64,000 nucleotides of DNA, from assembly GCA_016713325.1 (NCBI GenBank), contig JADJPJ010000095.1:1-64000 (forward strand), read 5' to 3'. Source of the stretch: Candidatus Flexifilum affinis (GTDB lineage Bacteria; Chloroflexota; Anaerolineae; Aggregatilineales; Phototrophicaceae). Below, piece by piece: positions 1-8,534 of the stretch (within the stretch, counting starts at the first letter, position 1; each line of letters opens with the position of its first letter). The position numbers were made by a program, and so were the translations under genes. The notes below the pieces were generated by a model, which did no database searches, had not been told where the DNA came from, and was given only the letters and a program-made list of their open reading frames with translations.

Positions 1-25
1 ACAAGGCAAGCCTTGTCCCTACGGA
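1..25. repeat. GTAGGG-type palindromic repeat at window edge
   Basis: The first 25 bases contain acaaggcaagccttgtccc followed by tacgg. This matches the small palindromes found in many spacers of this window (for example 509-532, 846-870 and 58318-58345). Here it runs directly into an open coding frame rather than lying in a spacer. An insertion of the repeat into the TPR gene, or a gene start just after it, would both fit. Confidence 0.55.
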
Positions 26-512
26 GCGGTTGGAATATGCGGAGGGGCGGCTGCACGAGGCGCTGACGCGGGCGCGGGCGGTGAACCTGGTTGAGGAGGA
101 GCTGCCGGCGCTGGTCGGGCTGGCCGAGGCCGCCCGGCGGCGCGGCGACCCGGCGGCGGCGCGGGCGCTGCTCGACGACGTGTGGGATGCCGCCGAGAAG
201 GGGCCATACCCGCTCCACCATGCCGACGCGCTCAACCTGCTGGCGCAGATCGAGCGGGACGCGGGGAATCACGCGGCGGCGGTGGCGGCGGCGACGGCGG
301 CATACACGAAGGCGTGGTGCGACGGCGTCTCGGCGGACGGGACGGTCTGCTACGCCTATGCCTACGGCCTCACGAACGCCCGTGCCCACCTGGAGGCGCT
401 CGGCGCGCCGCTGCCGGTCCTGCCGCCGTTCGACGAGTCGGCGTTCGAGCCGATGGTCGACGAGCCGATCGACCCGCCGGAAGAAGCGAACGACGCGGAG
501 GGTGATTCGTAG
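3..512 (+). CDS. C-terminal part of a TPR-repeat protein (5' end outside window or disrupted)
   Basis: The frame is open from the window edge to a TAG at 510-512. The only start inside the window is TTG at 30. The roughly 160 residues are Ala/Arg/Glu-rich helices with TPR-like pairing (EALTRARAVNLVEEELPAL, ARALLDDVWDAAEKG, DALNLLAQIERDAGN) and an acidic, Pro-rich tail. This resembles the end of the large NB-ARC/AAA-TPR proteins common in Chloroflexota, in which the helices form a protein-binding superhelix. No catalytic domain is visible, so the role of the full protein cannot be read from this piece. Bases 1-25 encode a palindromic repeat in the same frame, which may mark a disruption. The stop codon is part of another copy of that repeat (509-532). 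Confidence 0.6.
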   Translation, partial: KASLVPTERLEYAEGRLHEALTRARAVNLVEEELPALVGLAEAARRRGDPAAARALLDDVWDAAEKGPYPLHHADALNLLAQIERDAGNHAAAVAAATAAYTKAWCDGVSADGTVCYAYAYGLTNARAHLEALGAPLPVLPPFDESAFEPMVDEPIDPPEEANDAEGDS

Positions 513-870
513 GGACAGGGCAAGCCCGGTCCGCCCGGCATGAAACCCACTCCATCCGCCGCGTCGCCCGGCATTCGAAATGCCGGGCTACCCTCAACTG
601 CCCGAAAAACCCTCTGAAGAGGGTTCCTCCAGCGGAATTCGTGGGGTAAGCGCCTCCCGGCGGAACCGACTTCAGTCGGTTTCTCGCGTCTTTGCAGGGT
701 AGCCGGAGAATTCTATTCTCCGGCGGCGCATCGGCGACATCGGCGTCGTTTCAGGGAGCATTCCCCCTTTTTCAACAGAATCTCGTGAACCGCCCGCCAT
801 CTCGGTCGCATCGCGATGCGACCCTACGCACCCCCGCCGATCCTTCGTAGGGACAGGGCCTGCCCTGTCC
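509..870. repeat. Cluster of different small palindromes filling the 513-997 spacer
   Basis: The spacer between the TPR gene and the radical SAM gene has no convincing gene but a run of separate hairpins. They are gtagggacagggcaagcccg at 509-528, a 23-bp palindrome at 566-588 (gcccggcatt/aatgccgggc), accctctgaagagggt at 609-624, aaccgacttcagtcggtt at 664-681, ccggagaa/ttctccgg at 703-723, ggtcgcatcgcgatgcgacc at 804-823 and gtagggacagggcctgccc at 847-865. The arms differ from hairpin to hairpin, so these are several modules and not one repeat. Bases 871-997 hold nothing further apart from the ribosome site of the next gene. Confidence 0.75.
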
Positions 871-997
871 ACCGCGTCCGCCACGTCGCCAGAACCTTGA
901 AATGCACCTTTTGCATCGCGATCCGCTTGCCTCGCGGGCCGCTTTGCCTCACAATAGTCCGCACCAACACGTCGTCAGATCAGAGGCATGCCTTCCC

Positions 998-2548
998 ATG
1001 AGCGCACCCAACGTCGCCTTCGACTCATCCCCGCCTATCCGTGCCGGCGGCAGTGGACGGCCCACCGTCCTGCTCTACAACCCGATCAGCACCTCGCCGG
1101 GCAAGCAGCGCCTGCCCCTGTCGCTGCTGGCAGTCTCGGCCGTGATCGCCGCCGACTACGATGTCGAGTTCATCGACGGCAACCTGATCGCCGACCCGGC
1201 CGCCGCGATTATCGAGCGAGCGCAGGCCACCGGCGCGAAGCTGCTGGCCGTCACCGTCATGCCCGGTCCGCAGCTCCGGCAGGCCGTGCCGGTCTGCAAG
1301 GCGGTCAAGCGCGCGCTGCCCGGCCTGACCATCCTCTGGGGCGGCTACTTCCCGACCCAGCACTACGAGGTCGCGCTGCGCGATGGCGGCGCGGTCGATT
1401 ACGCGATTGCCGGGCAGGGAGAAGGCCCCTTCCGCCAGTTCGTCGACACCCTGCACAGCGGCGGATCGCTGACCGACATCCCGTCGCTGGCGTACAACGA
1501 CCACGGCACGGTACGGATGAACCCCCGCGCGCCGACGGTGCCGCTCAACAGCCTGCCCTGGTTCCCCTACGACCGTGTCGACGTGCCGCGCTACCTGGGG
1601 CGCAGCTACCTGGGCGACCGTGTGCTGTCGCATAACACGTCGTTCGGCTGCCCGTTCGCCTGCAACTTCTGCGCCGTGGTCGCGCTGGCCAACCGCCGCT
1701 GGATTCCCGAAAGCGGCGAGCGCGTGGCGGACATCGTGCAGCACATGCACCAGCGCTGGAACATCGACGGGCTGGAATTCCACGATATGGACTTCTTCGT
1801 CCAGGAGCACCGCACCGCCGACTTCGCCCAGCGGCTGGCCTCGTTCGCCGGCGATTCGATCCACTGGTGGGGGTTGGGCCGTGTCGACACGCTGATGGGC
1901 TACAGCGACGCCACCTGGGAATCGATGCGCCGCAGCGGCCTGAAGATGGTCTTCATGGGTGCGGAGAGCGGCGACGACGAGATGCTCAAGCGCATGAACA
2001 AGGGCGGCAAGAGCGGCACGGAGATGACCCTGGCCCTGGTCGAGCGCATGAAGCATTACGGCATCGTGCCAGAGCTGTCGTTCGTGCTCGGCAACCCGCC
2101 CGAGCCGATGGCCGACATCGAGTCGACCATCCGCTTCATCCGCAAGATCAAGCAGATCAACCCGGCCACCGAGCTGGTGCTCTACATCTACACGCCGGTG
2201 CCGCAGGAGGGCAGCATCCTGCTCGACGAGGCCACCCGCCTGGGCTTCAAGTTCCCGGAGACGCTCGACGAGTGGGCCGGCGACGAGTGGTCAAAGCGTG
2301 CCATGCGCCGCGACCCCGGTACGCCGTGGTTCAAGGACAACGTCCGCCGCCGGGTGCGCGACTTCGAATCGGTCGTCAACGCCTACTATCCCACCGTCAC
2401 CGACATGCGCCTGCGCGGGCAGGTGCGGCATCTGCTCCAGGGGCTGAGCGGCTGGCGCTACCGCACGGAAATCTACCAGTGGCCCTATGAATTGAAAGCG
2501 CTCCAGCGCATGATCCACTATCGGCGACCGGAAACGACGGGGTTCTAG
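998..2548 (+). CDS. Cobalamin-binding-domain radical SAM protein
   Basis: A 516-residue protein when started at the ATG at 998, with an AGAGG ribosome site about 11 bases upstream. The open frame extends to 902, but that stretch is not protein-like. Residues about 20-170 form a B12-binding Rossmann-like domain (TVLLYNPISTSPGKQRLPLS, LTILWGGYFPTQHYE, YAIAGQGEGPFRQ). The radical SAM core follows with the cluster motif CPFACNFC (CxxxCxxC), which binds the [4Fe-4S] that cleaves S-adenosylmethionine. The family includes BchE-like cyclases, methyltransferases and other B12-dependent enzymes. The substrate cannot be told from the sequence, and the gene stands alone apart from the co-directional MBL-fold gene 76 bases downstream. 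Confidence 0.88.
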   Translation: MSAPNVAFDSSPPIRAGGSGRPTVLLYNPISTSPGKQRLPLSLLAVSAVIAADYDVEFIDGNLIADPAAAIIERAQATGAKLLAVTVMPGPQLRQAVPVCKAVKRALPGLTILWGGYFPTQHYEVALRDGGAVDYAIAGQGEGPFRQFVDTLHSGGSLTDIPSLAYNDHGTVRMNPRAPTVPLNSLPWFPYDRVDVPRYLGRSYLGDRVLSHNTSFGCPFACNFCAVVALANRRWIPESGERVADIVQHMHQRWNIDGLEFHDMDFFVQEHRTADFAQRLASFAGDSIHWWGLGRVDTLMGYSDATWESMRRSGLKMVFMGAESGDDEMLKRMNKGGKSGTEMTLALVERMKHYGIVPELSFVLGNPPEPMADIESTIRFIRKIKQINPATELVLYIYTPVPQEGSILLDEATRLGFKFPETLDEWAGDEWSKRAMRRDPGTPWFKDNVRRRVRDFESVVNAYYPTVTDMRLRGQVRHLLQGLSGWRYRTEIYQWPYELKALQRMIHYRRPETTGF

Positions 2549-2624
2549 CCACCACTGGCGGACACGCGGGTCCGGCCCCTTGACCCGTTCGATTGACCTT
2601 GTCCGCGTGCCAGGAGGATTCACC

Positions 2625-3335
2625 ATGCGCCAGATATTGCCCGGAGTCTTCGCCTTCAGCGGCCTGATGGTCGGCCGCGCCTACCTGATCACGGAAGGGG
2701 ATGGGCTGACGCTGATCGACACCAGCATGCCCGGCGCCGGGAAGAAGATCCTGGCCCAGCTTGAGGCAGCGGGTCACCGGCCGGCCGATGTCCAGCGCAT
2801 CCTGATCACCCACGCCCACTATGACCACATCGGCGGCCTGCCGGATCTGGAGGCGGCGATGCCCAACGCGCAGGTGATCGCCTCGGCCGTCGAGAAGCCG
2901 TTCATCGCCGACGGCGCGCCTATGGCCCTGCCGAATCGTCAGGATGTGCCGCCCCTGGCCCGGCTGATGATCCCCCGCACGGCCTCGGCCAACCTGAAGT
3001 CGCGCGTCGACCGCACGGTCGTCGATTGCGAGGTGCTGCCCGAGGTTCTGGGCGGCCTTCAGGTGATCGCCACGCCGGGGCATTCGCCGGGGCACGTCAG
3101 CTACTGGCAGCCGGATCGGCGCATTCTGTTCACCGGCGACGTGATGATGAACATCCCGTTCGGGCTGCGCCTGCCCTTCGCCGCCTTTACCACCAGCATG
3201 AAGGAAAACATCCGCTCCATCCGCAAGGTGGCGGCGCTGGAACCGGAGGCCCTGTGCTTCGGTCACGGGCCGGCGATCGTTTCGGAGGCGGGGGCGCGGG
3301 TGAAGGCGTTTGCGGCGCGGTTGCCCGGTGGGTGA
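2625..3335 (+). CDS. Metallo-beta-lactamase-fold hydrolase
   Basis: A 236-residue single-domain MBL-fold protein. The ATG at 2625 is preceded by a perfect AGGAGG at 2612-2617, so the upstream in-frame codons from 2580 are discarded. The metal-binding motif is THAHYDHIGG (HxHxDH). Later ligands appear in TPGHSPGHVSYW, the Asp in LFTGDVMM and the His in CFGHGPAI, so a dinuclear metal site should be complete. Such proteins hydrolyse esters, lactones, thioesters or phosphodiesters in the cytoplasm; the substrate is unknown. No signal peptide is seen. It probably shares a transcript with the radical SAM gene upstream. Confidence 0.9.
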   Translation: MRQILPGVFAFSGLMVGRAYLITEGDGLTLIDTSMPGAGKKILAQLEAAGHRPADVQRILITHAHYDHIGGLPDLEAAMPNAQVIASAVEKPFIADGAPMALPNRQDVPPLARLMIPRTASANLKSRVDRTVVDCEVLPEVLGGLQVIATPGHSPGHVSYWQPDRRILFTGDVMMNIPFGLRLPFAAFTTSMKENIRSIRKVAALEPEALCFGHGPAIVSEAGARVKAFAARLPGG

Positions 3336-3445
3336 GGATAAGACGGCCGCCCAGTATGTCAGGCGTCGTTGGGTTCAGGGGGTGAGGGGTCCTCTTCCGC
3401 CCGTAAGCGCCTTGGCGGACGAGGCAAGCGTCGTCCCTACAACCC

Positions 3446-3578
3446 GTGTTCGCTACCGGTCCCTCCTCTATGGCGAGCTTGCTCGCACGCTTGGGGGGGG
3501 GGTGGAGGGGCGGGGGCGCCTCCGACCCGGGTGTTCGCCACCGATCCCTCCTCTATGGCGAGCTTGCTCGCACGCTTG
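3446..3578. repeat. Direct repeat of a 48-bp unit in the 3336-3611 spacer
   Basis: Two near-identical 48-bp copies, 3446-3493 and 3531-3578, share gtgttcgc, ccctcctctatggcgagctt and gctcgcacgcttg. Each contains the internal palindrome gcgagcttgctcgc. Copy one is followed by a run of ten G. The spacer sits between convergent genes, so the hairpins may also help transcription stop. Related gcaagctcgc and gagcgtgctc palindromes occur at about 27905 and 19435. Confidence 0.75.
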
Positions 3579-3611
3579 CGTGGGAGAGGGGGTCAGGGGG
3601 TGAGGGTCTCA

Positions 3612-4581
3612 CTACCCCTCCGCCGGACGAAGCTCCTTCAGGTACGACAGCGTGGTCCGGTGCGCATACATGCCGGCGCGCTCGTACAGCGCCAGCGCGT
3701 TGGTCGTGTTCTCGGCATCCACACCCAGGCCGGCGCGCGTGTAGCCACGCTCGTGGAAGCGGGCAAAGCTGGTGCGCAGCAGCGCATCGCCCAGCCCGCG
3801 GCGCCGCGCTCGCGCCAGCACGCCGAGCGTCCCGATCCAGGCGAATGTCGGATCGTCCGGGCGGAGCTGCCGGTTGATCGAGTAGCCAGCCAGCCCCTGA
3901 TCGTCGAAGGCCAGAATCCATAACGCGTAATCCTCGCCCGGTCGGTCGTAGACGTAATGCACCCACTCGTCCCACGGGGGTGAATTCGTGACCCCAGTGG
4001 TCGGAGAACGACGCCTCATAGACCTCGTACAGCTCGACGCCGTGCTTTTCGCGGTCGAACGATTCCAGCCGGAAGCCCTCTGGCAGCGCCGGGGCGGGGG
4101 CGCCATCCAGCTCGATGCGCATCTCGTAGAAGGATCGGGCATGGTGGTAACCATACTTCTCCAGGATGCGGATCGCGGCCGCGTTGACCGAGGGCGCGCC
4201 GCGGCGTCCGATCACCGGCAGGTTGGCCGGGACGAACGTCTTTGCCTTGTCCAGCAGCGCCGCATCGGCGTGCTCCAGCAGGGCCGTGCCAATGCCGCGG
4301 CCGTGAAAATCCGGGTGGACGATGGTGTCGGCCCAACTGTTGCCGGTCACGCTGCTCGGCACGTACTCGCTGTAGCCGACAATCCGGCCGTTCTCTTCGA
4401 CCACATGGGTGAGATTGGCGAAGAAGTCCGGGGCGGTCAGGAAGTTCTCGATATCGGCCGGGCTGTAGCGCCGATCCACGTTGAAGGATGTGAAATAGGC
4501 ATTGTACAGTTCGGAGATACCCGCGTAATCCTCCGCCGTCAGACGAACCGGGCGGATGGCGATGTGTTCTCGCGTCAGCAT
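3612..4581 (-). pseudogene. Tandem-GNAT acetyltransferase, split by a one-base frameshift
   Basis: Two GNAT acetyltransferase domains in one polypeptide of about 320 residues. The start at 4581 has a good AGGAGC site. The N-terminal GNAT has VHPDFHGRGIGTALLEHA, the acetyl-CoA-binding loop. The reading frame then changes at the GGGGG run 3976-3980. Removing one base there gives a continuous protein (GHEFTPWDEWVH...) that aligns with the neighbouring paralogue (GHERISWEDWEH...). The C-terminal GNAT carries GVLARARRRGLGDALLRTSF and ends at 3612. Without the correction the protein loses its second acetyl-CoA site. The cause may be a real mutation or a homopolymer sequencing error; the downstream codons look well kept, which favours an error. 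The substrate is unknown. Confidence 0.8.
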
Positions 4582-4648
4582 AACAGGTGCTCCTGCGTAT
4601 GATTCCAGCGCCAGCGTAGCACGATCCGCCAGAATGTGTCAATAGGGT

Positions 4649-5626
4649 CTATAAAGGGTCAGACTGTCGTACGGCCCGGCGGAGTTCTTTCTGATACACG
4701 CGCGTGACGCGGTGAACATGCATGCCGGCTCGCTCGTACAGCGCCAGCGCGTTGGTGGTGTTGTCGGCATCGACGCTCAGGCCGGCCCGCGCGAATCCTC
4801 GCGCTTTGAACAGCGCGAAGCTGGACCGCAGCAGGGTCTCTCCCAGGCCGCGTCGCCGGGCCCGGGGCAGCACACCCAGAGTCCCGACCCAGGCCAGTGA
4901 CGGATCGTCGTCGTTGAACTGCCGGTTGATCGAGTAGCCGGCCAACCCCTGATCGTCGAAGATCAGGAGCCACAGGCACGGGTCCATGCTGGCGCGCTCG
5001 TAGATCTGGTGTTCCCAATCTTCCCATGAAATGCGCTCATGTCCCCAGTGCTGCGCGAACGCTTCCTCGTGCGCCTCATAAAGCTCGCGCCCATGCTTCT
5101 CGCGATCGAATGCCTCGAAGCGGAAGCCCTCCGGCAGCGAGAACGTCGGCGTAACGTCCAGAGCGATGTGCATCGTGTAGAAGGTGCGCGTCGGCGCGTA
5201 GCCGTGCGCCTCCAGCAGCCGGATCATTTCCGCTTCAGTGGTCATGGCTGGCCGCCGCACGACGATCGGCAGGTGAGCCGGGATCATCTTCGCACGCTCC
5301 AGCAGGGCGGCATCGGCCAGAGTCAGCAGCCACTCCAGCAGATCGGTCGCCAGATATTCCGGCAGAAGGACGACCTCGCTGCTGCACGAGCCGGTCTCGG
5401 GCCGGGGCAGGCACTCGCTGTAGCCGACGAGTCGGCCGTCCGCCTCGGCCACGATTCCCAGCTCCGGGACGTACTCGGGCGCGCTCAGGAACATTTCGAT
5501 ATCTTCGGGACTGTAGCGACGTTCGCGGCCGATGGCGGTGTTGTAGGCCGCGTACACCGCCGCAATCCCGGCATAGTCTGATGGAACCCGCCGCACCGGG
5601 CGGATGGTAAACGATTCGCTGGGCAT
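4649..5626 (-). CDS. Tandem-GNAT N-acetyltransferase (paralogue of the upstream-numbered gene)
   Basis: A 325-residue protein of two GNAT folds. The ATG at 5626 has AGGAGG just upstream, which rejects the longer open frame to 5752. The N-terminal half (FTIRPVRRVPSDYAGIAAVY) lacks a clear RxxGxG/A loop and may be a degenerate, structural domain. The C-terminal half has the acetyl-CoA signature VLPRARRRGLGETLLRSSF and the typical end NALALYERAGMHVHRVTRVY. It is clearly homologous to the gene at 3612-4581 over its full length, so the pair arose by tandem duplication. Members of this architecture acetylate small amines or antibiotics (for example mycothiol synthase is a tandem GNAT), but no specific substrate can be assigned. 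Confidence 0.85.
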   Translation of the reverse strand: MPSESFTIRPVRRVPSDYAGIAAVYAAYNTAIGRERRYSPEDIEMFLSAPEYVPELGIVAEADGRLVGYSECLPRPETGSCSSEVVLLPEYLATDLLEWLLTLADAALLERAKMIPAHLPIVVRRPAMTTEAEMIRLLEAHGYAPTRTFYTMHIALDVTPTFSLPEGFRFEAFDREKHGRELYEAHEEAFAQHWGHERISWEDWEHQIYERASMDPCLWLLIFDDQGLAGYSINRQFNDDDPSLAWVGTLGVLPRARRRGLGETLLRSSFALFKARGFARAGLSVDADNTTNALALYERAGMHVHRVTRVYQKELRRAVRQSDPL

Positions 5627-5815
5627 GCGAGAACCTCCTGCTGTTGTCTCGCCAGCGTAGCACACGCCCGGAACAAGCGTCAAGCGAGGGAGAAGGCAAG
5701 GGGAATTTGATGAACGCGCGGGCGGTGCGCTATCATCTGACTGCTGAAGCAAAACAGCATTTCAGCGCCACGATTTCACCGCGCCACGACACGACTCAGA
5801 TGGGAAGGCCTACCC

Positions 5816-6251
5816 GTGCACCCTGACATTCCGCGCATCATCGAGACCGTCTCGGCCTGGGAGGGCATCACCGCCCACCCGCACCGCTTCGGCGGCACCG
5901 AGTTCCGGCTCGGCAGCGTCGAGATCGGCCATGTCCACCACGGCGGGCTGGTCGATATCCCGTTCACCCGCGCCACCCGCGCAGCGCTGGTCGCCGCCGG
6001 TGAAGCGCAGCTGCACCACATCCTGCCGGAAAGCGGCTGGATCAGCCACTATCTCCGTGCGCCAGCCGACACCGACCGCGCTCTGCGCCTCTACCGCCTC
6101 TCCCTATCTGCACAAGCGTTCCCGGCGGAACCCCGCCCCCGACGACGCCGAGCAGATGGCGGCCCTGGGGTTCGACGCCAGCGTGATGGCCACCGTCTCG
6201 CGGGGCGCTCTGGCAGCGGACGCGTCGGTCGACGAGGAGGAGGGCGAATGA
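5816..6251 (+). CDS. Luciferase-domain-like (DUF5519-type) protein, frameshifted near its end
   Basis: The N-terminal part (from GTG 5816) reads HPDIPRIIETVSAWEGITAH, then FGGTEFRLGSVEIGHVHHG and VDIPFTRATRAALVAAGEAQ. This matches the small 'luciferase' domain family (PF17648 type), most of whose members have no proven function. At the CCC run 6102-6104 one extra base breaks the frame. Removing it joins LRLYRLS to YLHKRSRRNPAPDDAEQ and carries the protein to TGA 6249-6251. The stop overlaps the ATG of tmk (ATGA), so the two are translationally coupled. No membrane segment is seen. The frameshift position is well supported because both halves agree with the family pattern. Confidence 0.65.
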
Positions 6252-6928
6252 CCGGCTACTTCATCGTCATCGAAGGCCTGGACGGCAGCGGCAAGTCGGC
6301 CATCAGCGGCCTGCTGGCAGAGCATTTCGCCGCGCGCCTCGGCGCGGACAATGCCCTCCACACTTATGAGCCGCACAACCCCTCCGCCGCCGGCGCGTTT
6401 ATCCGCGATGTGCTGGAAAAGCGCGTCAAAGTCACCACCTGGGCGCTGGCGCTGGCCTTCGCCCTCAACCGCGTCGACCATAACGAGCGGATCATCACGC
6501 CCTTCCTCGACGGCGGTGATGGGCGGGTGGTGGTCTGCGACCGCTACATCATGTCCTCGCTGGTCTACCAATCGGATGGAAACCCGCCCACCGGCTCCCG
6601 CGCCGGATTCGCCTACGCCGCCGAAGGGCTGAACATCGACACGGTGGCCGCCCTGAATGCCGGTGCGCGCCGCCCCGATCTCACTCTGTTCCTGGATGCT
6701 TCGCCCGAGACGTGCACCATCCGCATGGGCAATCGGGGCGGCGAACGCGAGCTGTACGAGGAACGTCTGGCCGAGTCGCGGGACAAGTATCTGCGCGTCA
6801 TCGACTGGCTGCGCGGGCAGGGCTCGACCATCGCCCTGATCGACGCCAACGGCGCGTTCGAGGATGTCTTCTCCAGTGTGCTCTATGCCTTGCAGCAGCA
6901 CGCGCCCGAATGGGTCACGCGCGCGTAG
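6248..6928 (+). CDS. tmk: Thymidylate kinase (dTMP kinase)
   Basis: A 226-residue P-loop kinase that phosphorylates dTMP to dTDP for DNA synthesis. The Walker A motif is IEGLDGSGKS near the N-terminus, the base-binding/catalytic DRY motif is in VVCDRYIMSSLVYQ, and an LDASPET segment resembles the LDV(S/D)PE motif before the lid. The lid region ERELYEERLAESRDKYLRV is present. Length and motif order fit dTMP kinases. It overlaps the luciferase-like gene by four bases (ATGA), which sets the start at 6248. A related deoxynucleotide monophosphate kinase activity cannot be excluded, because the mid-region (VKVTTWALALAFALNRVDH) is somewhat unusual. Confidence 0.85.
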   Translation: MTGYFIVIEGLDGSGKSAISGLLAEHFAARLGADNALHTYEPHNPSAAGAFIRDVLEKRVKVTTWALALAFALNRVDHNERIITPFLDGGDGRVVVCDRYIMSSLVYQSDGNPPTGSRAGFAYAAEGLNIDTVAALNAGARRPDLTLFLDASPETCTIRMGNRGGERELYEERLAESRDKYLRVIDWLRGQGSTIALIDANGAFEDVFSSVLYALQQHAPEWVTRA

Positions 6929-6958
6929 CGCCTCAACAAGACGAAAATGAAAGGCCTT

Positions 6959-7021
6959 CCGTAGGGGCGGGGCAATGTCCCCGTCCAACTTTCCCGGGCG
7001 GGCTACGCGGATCCGCCCTTA
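6959..7021. repeat. Palindromic repeats in the 6929-7194 spacer
   Basis: Two imperfect palindromes, cgtaggggcggggcaatgtc (6959 on) and gggcgggc...gatccgccct (about 6995-7021), follow the tmk stop. The rest of the spacer shows only the ribosome site AAGGAG (about 7179-7184) of the next gene and no clear promoter. Confidence 0.6.
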
Positions 7022-7194
7022 CGCCATCAACCCGGCAGATGAACCTTGTCCGCGTATTGGTGCCCTGGCGTAGGACGAAAGTCAGTCTCTCATAGGTCGG
7101 TCGGCTCTTGTCAGCCCATTATCTGTCGAGGATCATGGAGTTTTGATCGCGCATGTATCAATTTGGCGCTAGGTAGGACAAGGAGAATCTGGTT

Positions 7195-8412
7195 ATGCAA
7201 CGTCGCTTAGTTCCAATTCTGTTGGCCCTGCTGCTGGCTCTGGCAGCGGCCTCGGTTTCGGCTCAGGACTCGATCGGGACGGTCACCTTCAACGGCTTCA
7301 GCTTCAGCTTTCCTTCCAGCCTGGCCACCAACGTGAACATCGAGCAGTTCGCCGGCGACCCGCTGGATGCCCAGTATCCCGGCGGACCGCAGCCGGCCTA
7401 CACCCGCTTCAGCCTGTACAGCGAGCTGCCGGCCCCGGAGAGTGCGCTCGACGCGCCGGTGGCCATCACCGTCTACAACCTGTCGGAAACCGGCCAGTAT
7501 ACGTTCTATCAGCAGCAGATCGACGCGCTGCGCACCCTGCTGACCGATCGCCCCGACCTCGGCTCGTTCATGACGATCGACGATCCCTCGGAGATCGGCG
7601 GCGAGACGCTGCCCTTCCTGCCGGTCTTCCCGGCCGCGCAGGAGATCCGTGCCCGCGCCCAGTACCTTGACGTCGGCACGTTCTCCGGCGTCGAGTACGT
7701 CACCAGCTATGGCCAGGACGCCTCGCCCATTCTGTCGAATGAGCTGATCTACACCTTCCAGGGCCTCAGCGCCGACGGCACAAGGTATGTCTCGCTCCAG
7801 GCGCGCCTGGACACCGGCCTGATCCCGGCGGAGATCCCGGCCGATTTCAATTACGACGAATTTATCGCCGATATCAGCGGCGCGTTCAACGAGACGATTG
7901 CCACCGTCAGCGGCGCGGCGCCGACCGACTTTACGCCCTCGCTCGACCTCCTGCGCGGCGTGGTCATGACCTTCAACATGGGCGCCCAGACGGGCGGCGT
8001 GCTGCCCACCGTGCCGACCCCGGTCGAGATGACGCCGACCCCGACGGCGGCGGTGGTCAATACCGACCCGACCCTCGGCGGGCTGGTCGGCGCGTGGAAT
8101 CTGGTCAGCTTCGGCCCGGCGGACGCGCAGCAGCTCCCGGTGGAGGGCGCGCCGATCACCATCGCATTCTCGGATCAGGGCGTGGCCGGTTCAGATGCCT
8201 GCAACTCGTATGCCGGCAGCTTCACCTACAACGCCGGGTCGCTCACCTTCTCGCCGCTGGTCACCACCCTGATCGCCTGCTCTGAGCCGATCGGTACGGT
8301 GGCCTCTGCCTACACGGCGGCGCTCCAGGCCGCGACGGCTTACACGATTTCTGGTGACACGCTGACGATCAGCTACCCTGAAGGCACGCTGACCTTCGCC
8401 CGCGCCGGGTAG
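7195..8412 (+). CDS. Secreted protein with C-terminal META (HslJ-like) domain
   Basis: A 405-residue exported protein. The start at 7195 follows AAGGAGAA. Residues 1-24 form a signal peptide (QRRLVPILLALLLALAAAS then SAQ-DS cleavage region). The middle 250 residues are an unassigned beta-rich domain. A short Thr/Pro linker (TPVEMTPTPTAAV) leads to a META domain of about 105 residues beginning LVGAWNLVSFGP. It contains the typical GVAGSDACNSYAGSF and LIACSEP pieces with two Cys that could form a disulfide. META domains occur in HslJ and in secreted or surface proteins and are thought to have stress or adhesion roles. The extracellular location is well supported; the molecular role is not known. 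Confidence 0.85.
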   Translation: MQRRLVPILLALLLALAAASVSAQDSIGTVTFNGFSFSFPSSLATNVNIEQFAGDPLDAQYPGGPQPAYTRFSLYSELPAPESALDAPVAITVYNLSETGQYTFYQQQIDALRTLLTDRPDLGSFMTIDDPSEIGGETLPFLPVFPAAQEIRARAQYLDVGTFSGVEYVTSYGQDASPILSNELIYTFQGLSADGTRYVSLQARLDTGLIPAEIPADFNYDEFIADISGAFNETIATVSGAAPTDFTPSLDLLRGVVMTFNMGAQTGGVLPTVPTPVEMTPTPTAAVVNTDPTLGGLVGAWNLVSFGPADAQQLPVEGAPITIAFSDQGVAGSDACNSYAGSFTYNAGSLTFSPLVTTLIACSEPIGTVASAYTAALQAATAYTISGDTLTISYPEGTLTFARAG

Positions 8413-8425
8413 CGGACCTCGTCTT

Positions 8426-8497
8426 TCCTCACCCCTGCTGCGCTTCGCTTAGCTTCCCCTCTCCATGCAATGGAGAGGGGACCGAGGGGTGAGGAGG
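8426..8497. repeat. CCCTCTCC/GGAGAGGG palindromic repeat, copy 1
   Basis: The sequence runs tcctcaccc ... cttcccctctccatgcaatg gagaggggaccgaggggtga. It forms a hairpin with the inner stem cccctctcca/tggagagggg. A nearly identical copy lies at 12492-12562. Both lie between convergent genes and could act as bidirectional terminators although they lack a T tract. Confidence 0.8.
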
Positions 8498-8534
8498 GAC
8501 AGAGGCAGCAAGAAGGCGGTTTGCAGACAACGCA

